Position numbers and translations under genes: made by a program
Notes under the pieces: model-generated
The model's database searches: none
What the model saw: the letters and a program-made list of their open reading frames with translations, nothing else
Told to the model about the DNA's origin: nothing
Shown: piece by piece, positions 1 through 12,954 of the stretch
Layout: the number at the start of each line of letters is the position of its first letter
How positions within the stretch are numbered: position 1 is the stretch's first letter
NCBI GenBank assembly: GCA_905250025.1
Contig: CAJNOJ010000003.1
Span: 1,157,032 to 1,221,031 of the forward strand
Direction of reading: 5' to 3'
Source: Adineta ricciae
Lineage: Eukaryota > Rotifera > Eurotatoria > Adinetida > Adinetidae
DNA: 64,000 nt

Positions 1-3000
1 ATGTAGAAGGATATTTCAGTGCAAGATTAGGAGAAGAATAGACTTTACCAGTTGCGAACGCATAATCAAGGGATTCACGCATATTTTCGACTTGTTTATC
101 ATCAGGAAATGGGTTATCCTCATCGTATCGGCGAGAATTGTCTACGGAAATAATGTTAGAAATATACAAGATCATCAGTTTTCACATACCTCGTTTTCGC
201 AATTTCGTATTTTGTGATGTTGTCGTCGTGATTACAGTTTTTGCATCGTTCGTTGAATCACTGTCATCGATTGTGCAATCATGATAAGCATCAGTTTCCA
301 GCGTTGCCCACTGTTGTTCGTTCGACAGAAGTAACGATGCTGCTAAGCGTCCTTTATTGCAACCGTAGAGAAATATCGGAATATGCCACTGTTGATCGCT
401 TGATCTTTTGTTAGATTCCTGTGAAAAATCTTGTTGTGGAAATGCATGAATAACGTTCACTATCGGTGGAGGGTGAATACTGTAATGATGATTCGGCGGT
501 GAAAGGGCAGCCGACGCCGAATATCGACGAGGAGATGCTTCCACATGCAAGACATTGTTTGTATCGACAGTTAATGGTGAATACATTCGACGGCAACCAA
601 TAGTATTGGGATGAGATGATGAATGTGGTAAATGTTGAGCGACCGAATGAACAATAGGAATTGGCGATGACGTTGAATTTCTACTGTGAGCAAATGGTGC
701 ATGTAAAGTATGCGGTGTTAACAAATCTGCTGAAGTAAATGTATCACGACGTTGACGACGTCGCCCTGCATATTTAGCTAAAAAGATGCTTATAAGAAAA
801 AAGAGTTCATTTGATGTCGTTTGTTTTACAGACCCATTTGGTCTTTGTGGACTTTCTGATCTGATTGTTCAGTTGTTGGTGATACACATGTTGATTCGTG
901 ACCAACCGATGCTTCAATTTCATCGATTATAACCTTGACCATATATCGGCTATCATCATAAACTGGCAATCCATTATCAGTATTTTCCATCGTATATTGT
1001 CCAATAAGGTCGTGCATTAATGCGTTCAAATCGATATTTAGCAAGAGTAGGTCACGTTCAGTTTTTGGCAGTAATATCATGTAGACATGTTCATCTCCAT
1101 CAGTGGAAACAAGAAAGTTCCAACGTGGAAATAACATTTCGATCAAATACTGCTCCAAATTTGTTAATGGTTTGTTGGCGTTCTGTTGTTGATTGTAATT
1201 GAGTAAATAGAGTAAATATGGGCTTGATTTGAGACTTCGTAAGCCGATAGGTAAGCGTTGGAGTTTTGAATTTGTCGACCGGTGGAGTAATGTACTAGTA
1301 AATGCGTTATGGTTCTCCATGGTATCAGCAAATAGATGTCTTTTATTTTCATAATTTTTCGAACAAAGACGATCATAGAGTACGCTAAGTAACGTTGAAT
1401 TGAGGCTTTTTGTTGGTAATGAACTGTTCTTACACGTGTAATCACGTTCGATTTTGTCGTAATCTACATTGAAAGTCAAAAAAAAGGGAAAATAGCGATC
1501 GATATGAGGACGAAGCAACACTTTGTTTACCATCGATGAAAGCAGAAAAGGCAAAGTGAGTTTGATGTGAACGTCGGATGAGACTAATCGTATCTTGGTT
1601 ATAGGGTATAAGAATAGTCTCGTGATTCGAAGATGTTGAAACTGTATCCGACGAGAGTATTTTCAATGGACGTGATGTAGAACTTGAAAAGTATGATAAT
1701 TAGAAGAAAGTCAAGGTTTGTGTTCATAAGCAAATTATACCCTGTTGAAATTGCATTTCGTTCTTGTAAATATTTAACGAAATAGAATGAGACAAGTGTA
1801 TTAAAGCATTCGCGATCGACTTCGTTGATCTAAACATGCAACAGACACGATTTCTTCTTCAGTCAGATAGATATGGAGATTTCTCGACTCTTCGCAACTT
1901 TTTCTTTATACATCAAACAAACAAGACGTTATTCATATCAATCAAATGCAGCATTTATCATTCCGATACTTGATTTTTATCGTATTCAACGGTGATAAAT
2001 AGACACGTGATGTACGTTCAAATCAAATGCACTTATTTATTGACAAGACTTTTTATTTCAACAAAAACAAAACTCTTCATGTACGACATGGCATGTGGAC
2101 TCAGTTTATTCGAGATAACTGTTTCAATCAAGGTAATTGAGGCCATAAACGTATATTGTTCTTGATTTCGTGTCGAACGCTGAAGCCATTGATATGCGAG
2201 CTAAAGAAGAGCAGCTTACCTCTGCATACAAAATCATTTCAATTATCATCATTATTATCATCAATAAAACAAGAAAGAGTCGATATGAACGACTGCAAAG
2301 AAGTGGAGGAGTTGAATCTCACCAATTGCTGGTGTTCAGGGTGAGACGAACTGCTCCACTTAGTCGAGTCGAGTGCGCGCTAAGAAAGAATCAACTAATC
2401 GTAAATACAATATAATCGAGAAGAAAAAAAAACAACAAATGGGTCTATTCGCACGCGATAAGGTCTTCATCTCTCTCTCTCTTTTCGATCATTATTATGA
2501 TCAAGCTCAAACTTACGAACGAACGAACGGCTGTTGTTCTCACTCAAGAACGTGAAAAGTAATCACAAAAAAAGTGAGAAGCGAGTAAGGGAAGAGTTGT
2601 AACATACGTTACCGCCTTCATTGACGCGTTTTTTTTTCTCCCTTTTTTTTCGTTTGTCTGGATGTGCCTTTGTTTTCTCCCTGAACTTTACAGCTGTTGA
2701 TAATCTGCTCGTGTGTTCGCGTAAAACGTGCTCCGTAGCGAAATTTGACTACGTATATAATATGAAGAACGATGAGGGAATTTCGAGTGGAGCGTGCAAG
2801 AAACTCAATCTGAGCTCGATTTGCTTTTACTTTCTCTTACTTGCTCTGTCTTGTTCGAGGAATGAAGGATGGAAAGAAAAGACAAATTGTGCGTATAACA
2901 TGTATACATCGTCAATATAAAAATTAGAATTTGATTTACTACTTCTCCTCTTCCATCCTGAACAATACGATGATAAGGAAGATACCGTCTAATGATCGAT

Positions 3001-6000
3001 GCCTTGAAAAAAGCGAAGAAAAAGAAGAATAAAACGAAACGACAATCATTCTAATCGAAAAAGAGAGAGAGGGAGAGAATCTATGCAATAGTCGTGACAG
3101 AAAGGAAAAGAAACAGCAAAGTATTAAAAGCTGATTGAATTCGAATTGTATCTGAGCTCTCGGCTTAAGTAAAGGTCGTTAAATAGAATAGAAGATGAGA
3201 CTTACACTAGATATATAGATACATGAATCTATACTGATGATGACTAGCGACTTATTGATATGAGCTGGAAGAATATAGATCTGGCATCAGAAGACATCTA
3301 TGCGAAATCCATCTTCCAGCTGATATACAACTAAGCGTACACTCGAACGGATTGTTTGGTGATGATCTTGTGTATGTTGGCGAAGAGGAAAATGAATCTA
3401 TGAGAATTCGCTTGATGTAAACTGCTCATTTTATATACGAAACGAAATGAGATGATAAGAGAGAGGGAAAGAGAGAAAAGGCGAGTGAAATATGTTCTCC
3501 GGGTATACACGTATTGGTCGAAAAATTCTTCTTCACATTTTCTTTCGTTAATGCAAACACTGTTATCCGTTTTCGTGATGTTGACATACCTTTAAAGACA
3601 CAAAAGCGCATTGACGACAAATGTCTTATCCAAGAAATTAGAGATAAAGATCTAAACTCAAGTATGCTCGATGCTTACTAACAGGTAACCTTTTCATCGA
3701 AGAAAAAAAAAGCGAAGAGTATACGTTCGAGAGATAATGATGATAATAATGATGAATTTTGAAAATGCAAACGCTTGCTCACGTTCGAAACGAGTGAATT
3801 TCAATCCGTTTTGTTCCAGTAATCAACGATTGATATGAACTATCTTGAATGTTTGATGTATTAGAGCGAAATAAGAAATTTCTCACATACGTAAGAGATA
3901 AAATTTTCGATCGCCTGTTCACTTTCATTAATTAGACAAGATGAAAATATTTTTTCCTATTCATTGCATCATTTTTCACTTTAGACTTTGGATAGCAATG
4001 AATCAGATGTAATAATCAGTTTGTCTTTCAAGCACTTTGACTTCTGATATCTACCGTTTGTTAAGTAAACATAGATATACTTGTCTTTTGCATGCTATTT
4101 AAAATTACTAGACAAAGAAGGAAAGTGAAGTACGACATGATGATGATTGACATGTTCATTCTTGAGATTACACTAAGAGGTGAAATCAATTGCTTCAGAT
4201 CGAAAAGTGATCAATGAAAACATGTCTGATTAGACCGTCCTACTTGATACTAATATCCTATTCGAGAATAAAAAATAAGAAAAACTAACCTTATCGACTA
4301 TTTCTTTATAAGTACATCGATTGAGAAATTCAAGTTCAGGACAATCAGCTTCCACAACACCATCTTGAGGTTCGACCCAACATTGTGTAAGAAAATAGTA
4401 CGATGTTGGCTGATCACAGTAGATGCTTGAAGAGCGTCGCAGAGACATAGCACGAATTTCCCGTGTTGGACTTCTAATTGCAAGAGAGAAAGCATACAGT
4501 GCAGGTGACACTAATCGAATAACTTAAGATTCTTACACATCAGATGCACGACCATATTCAACAGGATAGATTCGGTATTGTACAAGACAAGTTTGTACTC
4601 GTTCATCTGGATAAAAGTTAACAGCAGGATTTAAATGAAATGTCTCTTCCGTGCATTCGTCTTTTGGTGTCTGAAAATAATCACGTTAGAGCTCGAAGAC
4701 AAGTTTTCTTCATCGACATACATTCATTTTCACTTCCAGAACGAGGTTATGTATATTATTGTGTGAAGTGGCAAAATGAAAACCTTCTTGTAGTCGTCGT
4801 CTAAGTAACGATTATGAATGGTTGATTGCAATCATTTACTTCTGTTTTTTTAGTTTACCTGATGAAAGTATCGAGAATAATATCCGGAATTCGTTTCGGA
4901 ACATTCGATAGATGTTTAAGACTATCAAATGAACGAATAAATGTACGTATATAGAAGAATTTCGATAGCGCTTGTCGTTTAGAGTCCAATTCCAAGCGAT
5001 TTTTCTGTTGCATATCATCATCATCATGCTTTGGTATACCAAGCAAATCATATGGAAATGGATCTGGTCTAGGAAATAGAATGAAACCGTTTTTAAACAT
5101 ATTCCTTCGAAAAAACCAACGACATACTTAAGTATCAATCGTTCAATATTCTTATTTAATGCAACACAACACGATGTTAACGTTGGCGTCATTGTTGATC
5201 GTGATAGAGTGAGAGCTGATGATGTAATTGAACTTGTTCGCTGACTAATCGTTGAGACTGGTATCGATGCGGATGAACTCGTTCGTTGAGTCACCGATGA
5301 CACTGGTGTTGATGTTTGCTGCTTACGATTACCCTCATTTACATTACCCAATTTCGTACGTGAGCGTGGACGAAGGCGAACAAGGTTACTTCGAAAATCT
5401 TCCATGATCTGCATAGAAAATAGAAATAATGAGTTTGCTGTTGGATCATGTTTTCCTGTCGCTTACATTATGTCGTTCGACTGTACTGGCATTCGATTGA
5501 AATGCAAATTTTAAATAGAGTAATGGTGGTTGTCCCATAATGCGGAGTAGCATAAAACTATACGGAGCATTATCATTGTTTTCGTGTGTCAAAAATTTAA
5601 TATACGATTGACCATCCAAGAGAACAAAGGAAAAGTATTCGGCCAGAAATGCTTCGAAATCAGTCTTGGCGATACGACATGAAACACTCGAATACTGTTG
5701 GGTATGTGATTGTGATAGATGATGATGCATATTGAATAAAGAGTTTGAAAGTGGATCATTGACTAGAATGATGGTTAGATTATGTGTATACATAAAACGT
5801 TGCCTATTGAAATAAGAACAGAAAAAAACGATATCGATGAAACAAATCCATTTATTCCATACCATAATGATCCATCCAGAATGACAATTGGTCGCCAGAA
5901 ATCGAAAAATTCTTGAAGACTTTCATCTCTAAAACAGTAAAAAATATCTCATATACATTTTCAGCATTTCAACAAAGTATGCTATCGATGTAATAACGGT

Positions 6001-8222
6001 ACTTTGAAAGTAAAAAGAATGTTACTACATGCATAACTTCTACTCTATTTTTGCTCTTCTGAGAATCAACCAGTACTCATCATTCTAGGTATTCACTTAC
6101 TTAACATTCAATACTGTCTGCTGAGAATTATTCACTGTGACGAAAAACATCGGTTTTCCACGTTTGATCGTTTCTGGTACTTTATAATACGATGAGTTTT
6201 GAGCGAATGTATTGATCAGTGTTAAATGTCGGTCAGTTATGGAAACACTATAAAATGAAATTTAGATTAGGTAATGAAAATCAGTTTCGTACGTTTGTAT
6301 GACATCGTTATATCGTCGGACAAGGTTATTACGAGTCATATTGATCGCTTTTGATGTTTGACTATACGTTAATTGATTAGATTCTTGAAGGAAATAAACC
6401 GGTGCTTCTTTATAAACACGAATGTCCGTTCGAATACTCTTTGTTAATGGCCAAACGGACCGAGCTGTATAATAGATTTGTATGTCATATCGCCAAGGTA
6501 ATATTAAATGCACTTCAATTTCATCTAGAACGATCGATTTGAAAGCTAACGTCATTTTTCTGAGGTGAATAAAGATTTTTTTAACCTTTTTTAATTTGAA
6601 CGTGTCGGACAGTATAACCTTCACGTAATCGTAATGAGAGTACATTTTCCAGTGATGTCTGAAGTACTGATTGATTAACTAATTTACATGATATGGGTAA
6701 ACTAATAGCATGCAATTTCCTAATGAATGAAAAGAAGAAAAATAGGATTCGATGAGTTTTTCCGTATTCATCGAATAGTCTTACAGATTTCGACTGTTTT
6801 CATCGTCGACACTGAATGATCCGCTTGACACACGTTTCGACGATGAAATCGATGACTCACTAATTGCTTTATGAAAACCTAATCACGCGAAAGGAAAGAG
6901 GAAGGTGCAAATGAACGTATTGAAATGATCTACCCCATGATAATAATTCATTTTGAAATTCGTGCAGTCGTTTGCAGGCATATGATATCTCGATTTTCTT
7001 TGAAAATAAACGCAACAATAATGTTGATCCATTACTGATATGATCAACATCAAAATGTATAAACGAACCAAACGTGGATAAGCTGATAAATTTCAATAAT
7101 TCTTCGTTTGGAACATGTCCTAAACTCGATGTTGGCGGTTTCAGTACTTTGCTATTTATGGTTTGTTGTCGCTGATTGTTTGAACCAATTTGTACAAATG
7201 AACAGCTGATAATCCGCGCACGTATTTGTCGCATCACTGTTTCAAATGCGGTGATATTGGGAACATCGAGAATACCATCTGTGATGATTACCAATGCTGC
7301 AGTTGATTCCTCTGGCGTTAGCTGTAACGCAGTAATACCATAACTTAACATATTGATAATAGCACACGAGGATTCACTATTTAAATAAACGGAATTGAGC
7401 TAAAAGAAAATATGACTGGTCATGAAAAGAATGATATCATGTAGATTTACATGAGCATTGATGTTGTCATCTGAGTCCATTGTTGATGAGATAGAATGAG
7501 TATTCAGTGGTGGGCCGTTACTCATCGCTTTCTGCAGAATATCAGTAGCCGATTTTAAATTATTTGTTATATCACGACAAACATTTTCCAGCGTTGACCA
7601 ATTCAATCGATAGCCTTTGTCGTACAAAAGAATAGAATTGATTAAAGGAATGCTCTTTGTATCTTACCGTGAATAAGTACTTGGTGGTTCGGTGTTCGAT
7701 GCAATGGAAAGTAGACATACACTGAAATATCGATTTCAGGCTGGAACTTCAGTTCACAACCGGGTAATGTAAATGTTTGAGCAAGTGAATACAAAAGTAC
7801 ACATAAACAATTTGTCAGTGATTCAAGATAGACATGTCCACCATCGATAGAAACCGATGCGCATGAATCAGTCATATCGAGAATAAAAGCAAATTTATAA
7901 CGTGTAGTAAAATAAGAAAACCGTGTTGAACTGGTGCAGAGAATCGTGGATGATGCTGGTATTGGTACATTATTATGATCAACTGCGGAAAGAAGAACAA
8001 TTTCGTCGGAAGATTGTTTCTTTAAAGTAGAAAGAAGCTAGAAATTGTTTGGAAAAAGGTATTTACAAAACGAACAATTTCTTCCGTTGTTGGTATTCGA
8101 ACTTGGTTCAACGATGAAGCAGCTATTTGTTGAAACTGCCATAGAGCACGAGTATTTCTCGAAACGCGATAATTTCGACAAAGTAGAGCAAATACTTGAT
8201 TAGCATGTATTGGAGTCTGCAT
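1..8222 (-). CDS. SZT2: SZT2-like KICSTOR subunit, N-terminal part (partial)
   Basis: Homologue of SZT2, the large KICSTOR subunit that recruits GATOR1 to lysosomes and restrains TORC1 when amino acids are low. Eighteen exons on the minus strand read from ATG 8222: 8222-8067, 8037-7668, 7614-7451, 7399-6934, 6878-6785, 6719-6586, 6545-6293, 6247-6101, 5928-5863, 5803-5467, 5408-5128, 5068-4859, 4800-4722, 4670-4537, 4473-4290, 1641-834, 777-190, 141 to the edge. Family-like stretches are NYRVSRNTR near the N terminus, GCELKFQPEI, the SFVQIGS and LGHVPNEELLKFI vWA-like region, and RLREGYTVR. About 1537 residues are present, whereas vertebrate SZT2 has about 3400, so the rest lies outside. The first fifteen exons are secure. 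The last three join in phase across a 2.6 kb intron and could be a separate gene. The start lies close to where the family normally begins. Confidence 0.8.
1642..4289 (-). other. Putative 2.6 kb intron of the SZT2-like gene
   Basis: The exon ending at 4290 has a good donor (AAG/GTTAGT, phase 0). The next usable coding stretch is open from an ATACAG acceptor at 1642, also phase 0. The interval holds scattered plus-strand ORFs of 60-99 codons (2156-2920) in GA-rich, low-complexity sequence with no recognisable domain. It may hide a short exon, or the left three exons may be another gene. It is far larger than the 45-75 bp introns typical of this window. Confidence 0.45.
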
Positions 8223-8710
8223 ATGAATCTAAAACAGATGGAAATTCCATTCAGTAATACTTTGTTCTACTCCAAAATTGGCAAAAAAGCAGAAATCTCT
8301 TTATCTATTTGACGTGCCTTTTATTCAACACCAAACCAGACAAGATTTTTCAAATCCATGTTTTATTTGTATCGAATCGAGAACGAACAGACAGTCGATA
8401 GCTGTCACTAGTTGTCAAGAGATTAAATGCTGGCTGGAACCTCGTCAAATGTATAGCAAATGCGACGAAAACTTTCTTTCTCTGTCGAAATATGAGGTGT
8501 TGTTCAGAATAAAGTCTCTTTCTCTCTCTGTCTATTTTACGTCATCTTTTGATTCTTGATCACTTGATAATTTTCTCGTTCTTATCGAAATGGGATTTTT
8601 GATACCGAACATCTGTTCTGTTGTACATAAACGCGTATATAAATCTAATCAATAATCTAGCGAAGAGAAGTTGAAACGACGATAGTTGTGAGTATATCTA
8701 CTCCACAGAG
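8223..8710. other. Divergent intergenic region, SZT2 / galactonate dehydratase
   Basis: 488 bp separate two divergent start codons. A 93-codon plus-strand ORF at 8278-8559 has no family-like features and I treat it as chance. The right end carries the TATA box of the dehydratase gene. A CTCTTTCTCTCTCTG pyrimidine run near 8515-8530 is the only other visible feature. Confidence 0.5.
8636..8643 (+). promoter_or_regulatory. TATA box of galactonate dehydratase gene
   Basis: A perfect TATATAAA lies 68 nt upstream of the ATG at 8711, the right distance for a start site about 30 nt downstream and a short leader. The mannanase gene has the same octamer at nearly the same distance. Confidence 0.5.
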
Positions 8711-10170
8711 ATGAAAATCGAAAAGATGGAGATGTTTCATGTTAAGCCACGTTGGCTTTTCCTTAAAATAACGTGTGACGACGGTACGGTTGGATGGGGT
8801 GAACCTATTGTCGAAGGACGCGCGCAAACAGTGGAAGCAGCTGTGAAAGTGAGACTAGTACCAATCGTTATTTTTGTGTAAACTATTCTTTTGTGTAGGA
8901 AATCGCCCGATATTTAATTGGACAGGTAAATAATGTTCGAGTCCGGTGCGCTTATATGATCATCCGTTAAAAACAGGATCCGGGAGATATTGAAAAACAT
9001 TGGCAAATCATCTATCGAGGAAACTTTTATCGGTATGGGAATAAATGAATTTGCCGTTGTGTTTTCTGTTCTAAGTGGAAGCTCTCTTCTTATTTAGGAA
9101 TGGACCGATTCTTACAAGTGCTTTATCCGGTGTTGAACAAGCTCTTTGGGACATCTTGGGCAAACAGTATTTTTGTCTTTTCCTATTCTATATTCGTTCG
9201 AAACACTAGCTAGCGTTCTTTAGTCTTAATATACCAGTCTGGCGTTTACTTGGTGGCAAAGTACGTGATCGTATTCGTATGTACGGATGGGTATCAATGG
9301 AGCCAACTGGTGACTATATTGATTTGTATGCTAAGAGTATCAATGAAAATGTCGAAGGATTTACTGCGTACAAAACATGTCCCATTCCGCCGATGCAGAT
9401 GATTGAACAACCAGACGTTCTACGCACTATTCGAGATAATGTTGTTCGTTTGCGAGAGAAAGTCGATAAACGAATCGACGTTGCTCTTGATTTTCATGGT
9501 CGTTGTACACCTGCTGTGGTAAAGGTTTTTTGTATCTTGTTTTTTCGATTGATTCTAAATTCTTCTCTAGTCACGTCGACTTATTCATATGATTGAAGAT
9601 ATAGATATTATGTTTATCGGTACATATTGATTTCTAGAACGTTCTGTTGCTTTATTTACATGTCTGTCGATATTTTTAGAAGAACCTGTCTTGCCGGGTG
9701 ACGTTGCTGCTTTAAAACTAGTGTCGTCGTCGACAAGTATTCCTATTGCTACAGGAGAACGTTTGTTTACACGTTGGCAATTCAATGATTTGATTGAACA
9801 ACAAGCGGTAGCCATAATCCAGCCTGACATTTCTCATTGTGGTGGCATTTTTGAGGCTCGTAAAATAGCTGCTATGGCTGAAGCACGAAATATCGCTGTT
9901 GCACCACATTGTCCACTTGGTCCCATTGCTCTCGCGTCTTGTTTACAATTTGCTTCCTGTACACCAAACTTTCTATGTCAAGAACACTTAACATTGGGCT
10001 ACGATTATCTAAAAGTCCCGTTTCAAGTCAAAGAAGGATATGTTGATGTGCCACATTTGCCTGGACTAGGCATTGAAGTTGACGAAGAAAAAGTACGAGC
10101 AGGGATCTTCGCAGGTGATTGGCATACACCACAGTTTCGTCTCAAAGATGGTAGTTTTGCTGAATGGTAG
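8711..10170 (+). CDS. dgoD: D-galactonate dehydratase, bacterial type (enolase superfamily)
   Basis: Predicted to dehydrate D-galactonate to 2-keto-3-deoxygalactonate, the first committed step of the DeLey-Doudoroff galactonate route. Seven exons (8711-8848, 8899-8925, 8977-9032, 9098-9166, 9224-9518, 9571-9619, 9680-10170) give 374 residues; the E. coli enzyme has 382. It resembles bacterial DgoD over its full length: PRWLFLKI near the start, [22 protein letters not shown] and a DGSFAEW C terminus. The catalytic set is intact: metal ligands D186, E212 and E238, and acid/base H188 and H288, each three positions on from the E. coli residues. Animals do not normally carry this enzyme, so transfer from bacteria is inferred. 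Six spliceosomal introns and local base composition show it is settled in the host genome and not contamination. A related sugar-acid dehydratase activity is possible, but the DgoD motifs fit best. Confidence 0.9.
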
Positions 10171-10496
10171 AACTGCATATCTTTTCGAAATTGATACTGA
10201 TGTAACATATAAAATAAAAACAGCTGGATGTACTCCGTTTATATAAAAGATATGTTCTGTACTAGTGGACAAGTAACACTTGGGAGAGAACGAACGATAG
10301 AGCTTGACTGTTGCATGAAACTATAGTTAATAAAACCATTTGTCATCAAACAACTTCGTCGTTCCTTTGTTCTTCGAAGGAAAACGATGACTCATCCAAC
10401 ACTGCGGTTTATTGTGTTTTGTCTATCAAATCGTCTTTATCGTCATTCATTTTGTCTCTCTGTTTTACGTTTTCAATTCAGATTTTCTAGACTATC
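10171..10496. other. Intergenic spacer
   Basis: 326 bp following the dehydratase stop codon. It contains AATAAA-type polyadenylation candidates (AAAATAAAAA near 10211 and AATAAA near 10329) and a T-rich stretch before the next gene. No ORF of note. Confidence 0.5.
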
Positions 10497-11982
10497 ATGC
10501 ATGCTAGCCAGAAGTTTCAAGGTGCTAAACCACCTCGGTATGTTTTACATTCGATATTTACAATAATTGCGTTTTCAACATCTGCTTTAATTATCAGTAT
10601 TCCAACTCGAGCAGGTCTTGTTCAACAACCAACACAAGTTGCACCAGTCAAACGATTGGCAAGTAACACACCTGTGACTAAAAATCGAGCATCGGCAATG
10701 GTCAAATCGCAATGTTTGTTTCAGTCTACGATTATACCTACCGGTTAATGATTTATCTTTCTAGCGGCATACAACATTCCAAGAGCATCAACAGTGACAG
10801 CGACAGCTCCTATTGTATCACAAATGAAAAAAGTGAGCGGTTAGTCAAGCTCCATCCTATCTATCAATCCTTCATTTTAAAGTCAATCAGTGAACAAGAC
10901 CTTGTTAATGTCGTGCCACGAACACAAAAATCACGATTTGGATTTGTGAAAAAACCTGGCGAATTATCTGGTAAATAGATTGATCTCAACTAAAAAGATC
11001 TATGTGATGTATTTTAGCTGTCCGAGAGGATCCTCAACACATTTCACCGGCAAAACCAGTGGCCTCATCACGCGTCAGCGGCGCTTGGAAAAAGGTTTGT
11101 TCGAGATGATCAAGAAACACTGACAATTGGAGAGTGTTGTTTTAGAACGGTGATGATCTTGCCGATGAACGTGATCGACGCGAACTTCTTCTCGCCCAAA
11201 ATGAACTTTTACAAATCGTCTTTACAAATCAGTTATTTAATGAGATCGTCCAGTCCAATCGACAGATGCAAACCGTAAGACGAACTGATCCAGACTCGCA
11301 TGTACATTTCTTCAGAATAAAATCGGTTTAGGCACGTTTTGGCAAACTGCATCGTACTACGTACCGAATCATCAACGACATCAACAATTTACAAGAAACT
11401 AGAAAGAAGGCTGTAGTCGATAAGATCGTCGGCAATATTATTAAAACATTGGTTAGTTATTCGAATGCATTCCAATTGTTGAATGATCATCACTTTTAGG
11501 GCGAAACACTGAGTAAGATCGTGAGATTATTTAATGATTACGATCAAAAACAACAGACACTTGATATATGTCTTTCGAGCAAACTTGATCGATTGAATAT
11601 CCAGGGTGTGCTGAACGATGTCACTGACGAGAACAAAGGTTTTTTTTCATAATTTCTTATACGAAAAAATTCGTTTTCGACCGATTATCTCTATAGAAAA
11701 CTGGACACGTCAATGTGACCGATTGATCGAATTAATCGAAGGAAATGATTTAGCACAAATGAGCACAAGCGATTTAGAAACATATTCAAAACTAATTAAC
11801 GAACTTGATTCAACGATTGTCTCCTTCAAACGTACGATTGTCAAGTAAGAACTCACTTTCTCTATACGTTAAGTCTTCTTTTATTGGTATGCAGTCAAAA
11901 CCATGTGGTTGCTGCAAGCGAAAAAGCGATGTTAGAAGTATGTGTTCGCCTCATCGATCAATATAACAATAACAAAAAATGA
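10497..11982 (+). CDS. Coiled-coil protein, tentatively HAUS8/augmin-like
   Basis: Ten exons (10497-10537, 10598-10713, 10765-10832, 10883-10970, 11018-11094, 11146-11274, 11332-11451, 11500-11638, 11697-11844, 11895-11982) join in phase to 337 residues. The first ~150 residues are basic and rich in Pro/Ser/Gln, likely disordered. From the LADERDRRELLLAQNELL stretch on, the protein is almost wholly helical with heptad-like spacing. A basic unstructured N terminus followed by a long coiled coil matches HAUS8/HICE1, the microtubule-binding augmin subunit, but there is no decisive motif, so the family call is weak. It is the first of three close plus-strand genes, followed by ZNF511-like and eS12. 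Confidence 0.75.
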
Positions 11983-12373
11983 ACTCTTCTCTCATTCACG
12001 AAATCTTAAACATTCCTTCGATTCCTTTTTCTGTCAAATAATACTTGTCATTCATTTGTGTAATAAATACATCAATAAAATTTCAAACACATTAGCGTTT
12101 TCGCTATGGAAAGCATCTGCAATGTGGTGGCGCCATCTATCCAAACCGACAAACACTATCAGTGAAAATATCGAACTTCCCTACTTGAATTTTCTATGCT
12201 TTCTCAGCTATATTTAGTTAAACATAATCGAAAGTCAACGATTTTGTATTTGTATTCTAATACAAGTCGAAAGAGGGATCTGTATTCAATGGATTTTATC
12301 CATGAATTTAACCATTTACCAGAGCGTTTACAATACTTATTTATTTATTTCTCTCTCTTTGATTTTCATAGAG
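11983..12373. other. Spacer between coiled-coil gene and ZNF511-like gene
   Basis: 391 bp of AT-rich sequence. Several short open frames (11942-12217, 12196-12390) continue through it without family resemblance. It ends in a TTCATAG acceptor-like site 3 nt before the next ATG. Confidence 0.4.
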
Positions 12374-12898
12374 ATGGAAATCGATTCTAATTTACGTTCG
12401 AAACGTCGTCGTACCGAAGATTCTCCTGTTTCTTCTCAGTCTTTTTTATCCGACGATCCTCTTACCTGTCCATTTTGTACATTTACTACAACTTCACAAG
12501 TAGACTTTGATTTTCATAATCACATTCATCATCAACATCTATGTTCGCAATGTTCTTACGTATTACCCAGTTATTTTCTTCTTGAACTTCATATGGATGA
12601 AGTACATAATACATACTCATCCATTCAAACATATCGCTGTTTGATGGAAACATGTTCACAAACTTTCGCCAATTTGGATCAACGTTTACAGCACATGAAC
12701 GTCGAACATTATACCAAAGATCATTTACTGAATAGGATCTATTCGTTCTTTTCGCATCAAGAAGCATTTGACACAAAGAAAACGAACAAAGAAGAGAAGA
12801 AATTCGGATGTGATAGTCAAAAGACCTTCCTACGAAATTCACGTTTGAAACCACGCGAAGACTTTTTTGTTCATTGGGATGGTGATGATAATGACTAG
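12374..12898 (+). CDS. ZNF511: ZNF511-like C2H2 zinc-finger protein
   Basis: Single exon, 174 residues. After a short basic segment (KRRR) come C2H2-type fingers: CPFC with H..H spacing, a CSQC finger with LHMDEVH, and a CLMETC finger ending in HMNVEH. Spacing and order match ZNF511, a small conserved eukaryotic zinc-finger protein of poorly defined nuclear role. The frame is open upstream to 12302, but the methionine at 12374 follows an acceptor-like CATAG and is the better start. The stop is only 56 bp before eS12, so the two may be co-transcribed. Confidence 0.75.
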   Translation: MEIDSNLRSKRRRTEDSPVSSQSFLSDDPLTCPFCTFTTTSQVDFDFHNHIHHQHLCSQCSYVLPSYFLLELHMDEVHNTYSSIQTYRCLMETCSQTFANLDQRLQHMNVEHYTKDHLLNRIYSFFSHQEAFDTKKTNKEEKKFGCDSQKTFLRNSRLKPREDFFVHWDGDDND

Positions 12899-12916
12899 TA
12901 ATAATAATAGTGTGCG

Positions 12917-12929
12917 TTATTTATTCTAG
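12917..12929 (+). promoter_or_regulatory. Acceptor-like site upstream of eS12 start
   Basis: A pyrimidine-rich TTATTTATTCTAG lies between the ZNF511-like stop and the eS12 ATG at 12955. With only a 56 bp spacer there is little room for a separate promoter, so a spliced-leader acceptor or a 5'UTR intron is inferred. Confidence 0.35.
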
Positions 12930-12954
12930 ATTTCTAAACGTCATCCATATCAAT

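Noticed and set aside
2156-2920. Overlapping plus-strand ORFs of 60-99 codons
   Set aside because: Low-complexity Ser/Lys/Phe-rich translations in GA/CT-rich DNA, mutually overlapping in different frames, no splice-phase logic and no family likeness.
5105-5127. Possible 23-bp ultra-short intron in SZT2
   Set aside because: A later CCTAG acceptor gives a normal 59 bp intron with correct phase leading into the conserved DPFPYDLL.
6546-6585. Apparent frameshift between two SZT2 exons near LREGYTVR
   Set aside because: Using the TTAG acceptor at 6546 instead of the nearer CTCAG gives a 40 bp intron in the correct phase and a family-like continuation.
8278-8559. 93-codon plus-strand ORF between SZT2 and the dehydratase gene
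   Set aside because: No domain likeness, sits in the divergent promoter interval, ends in a pyrimidine run.
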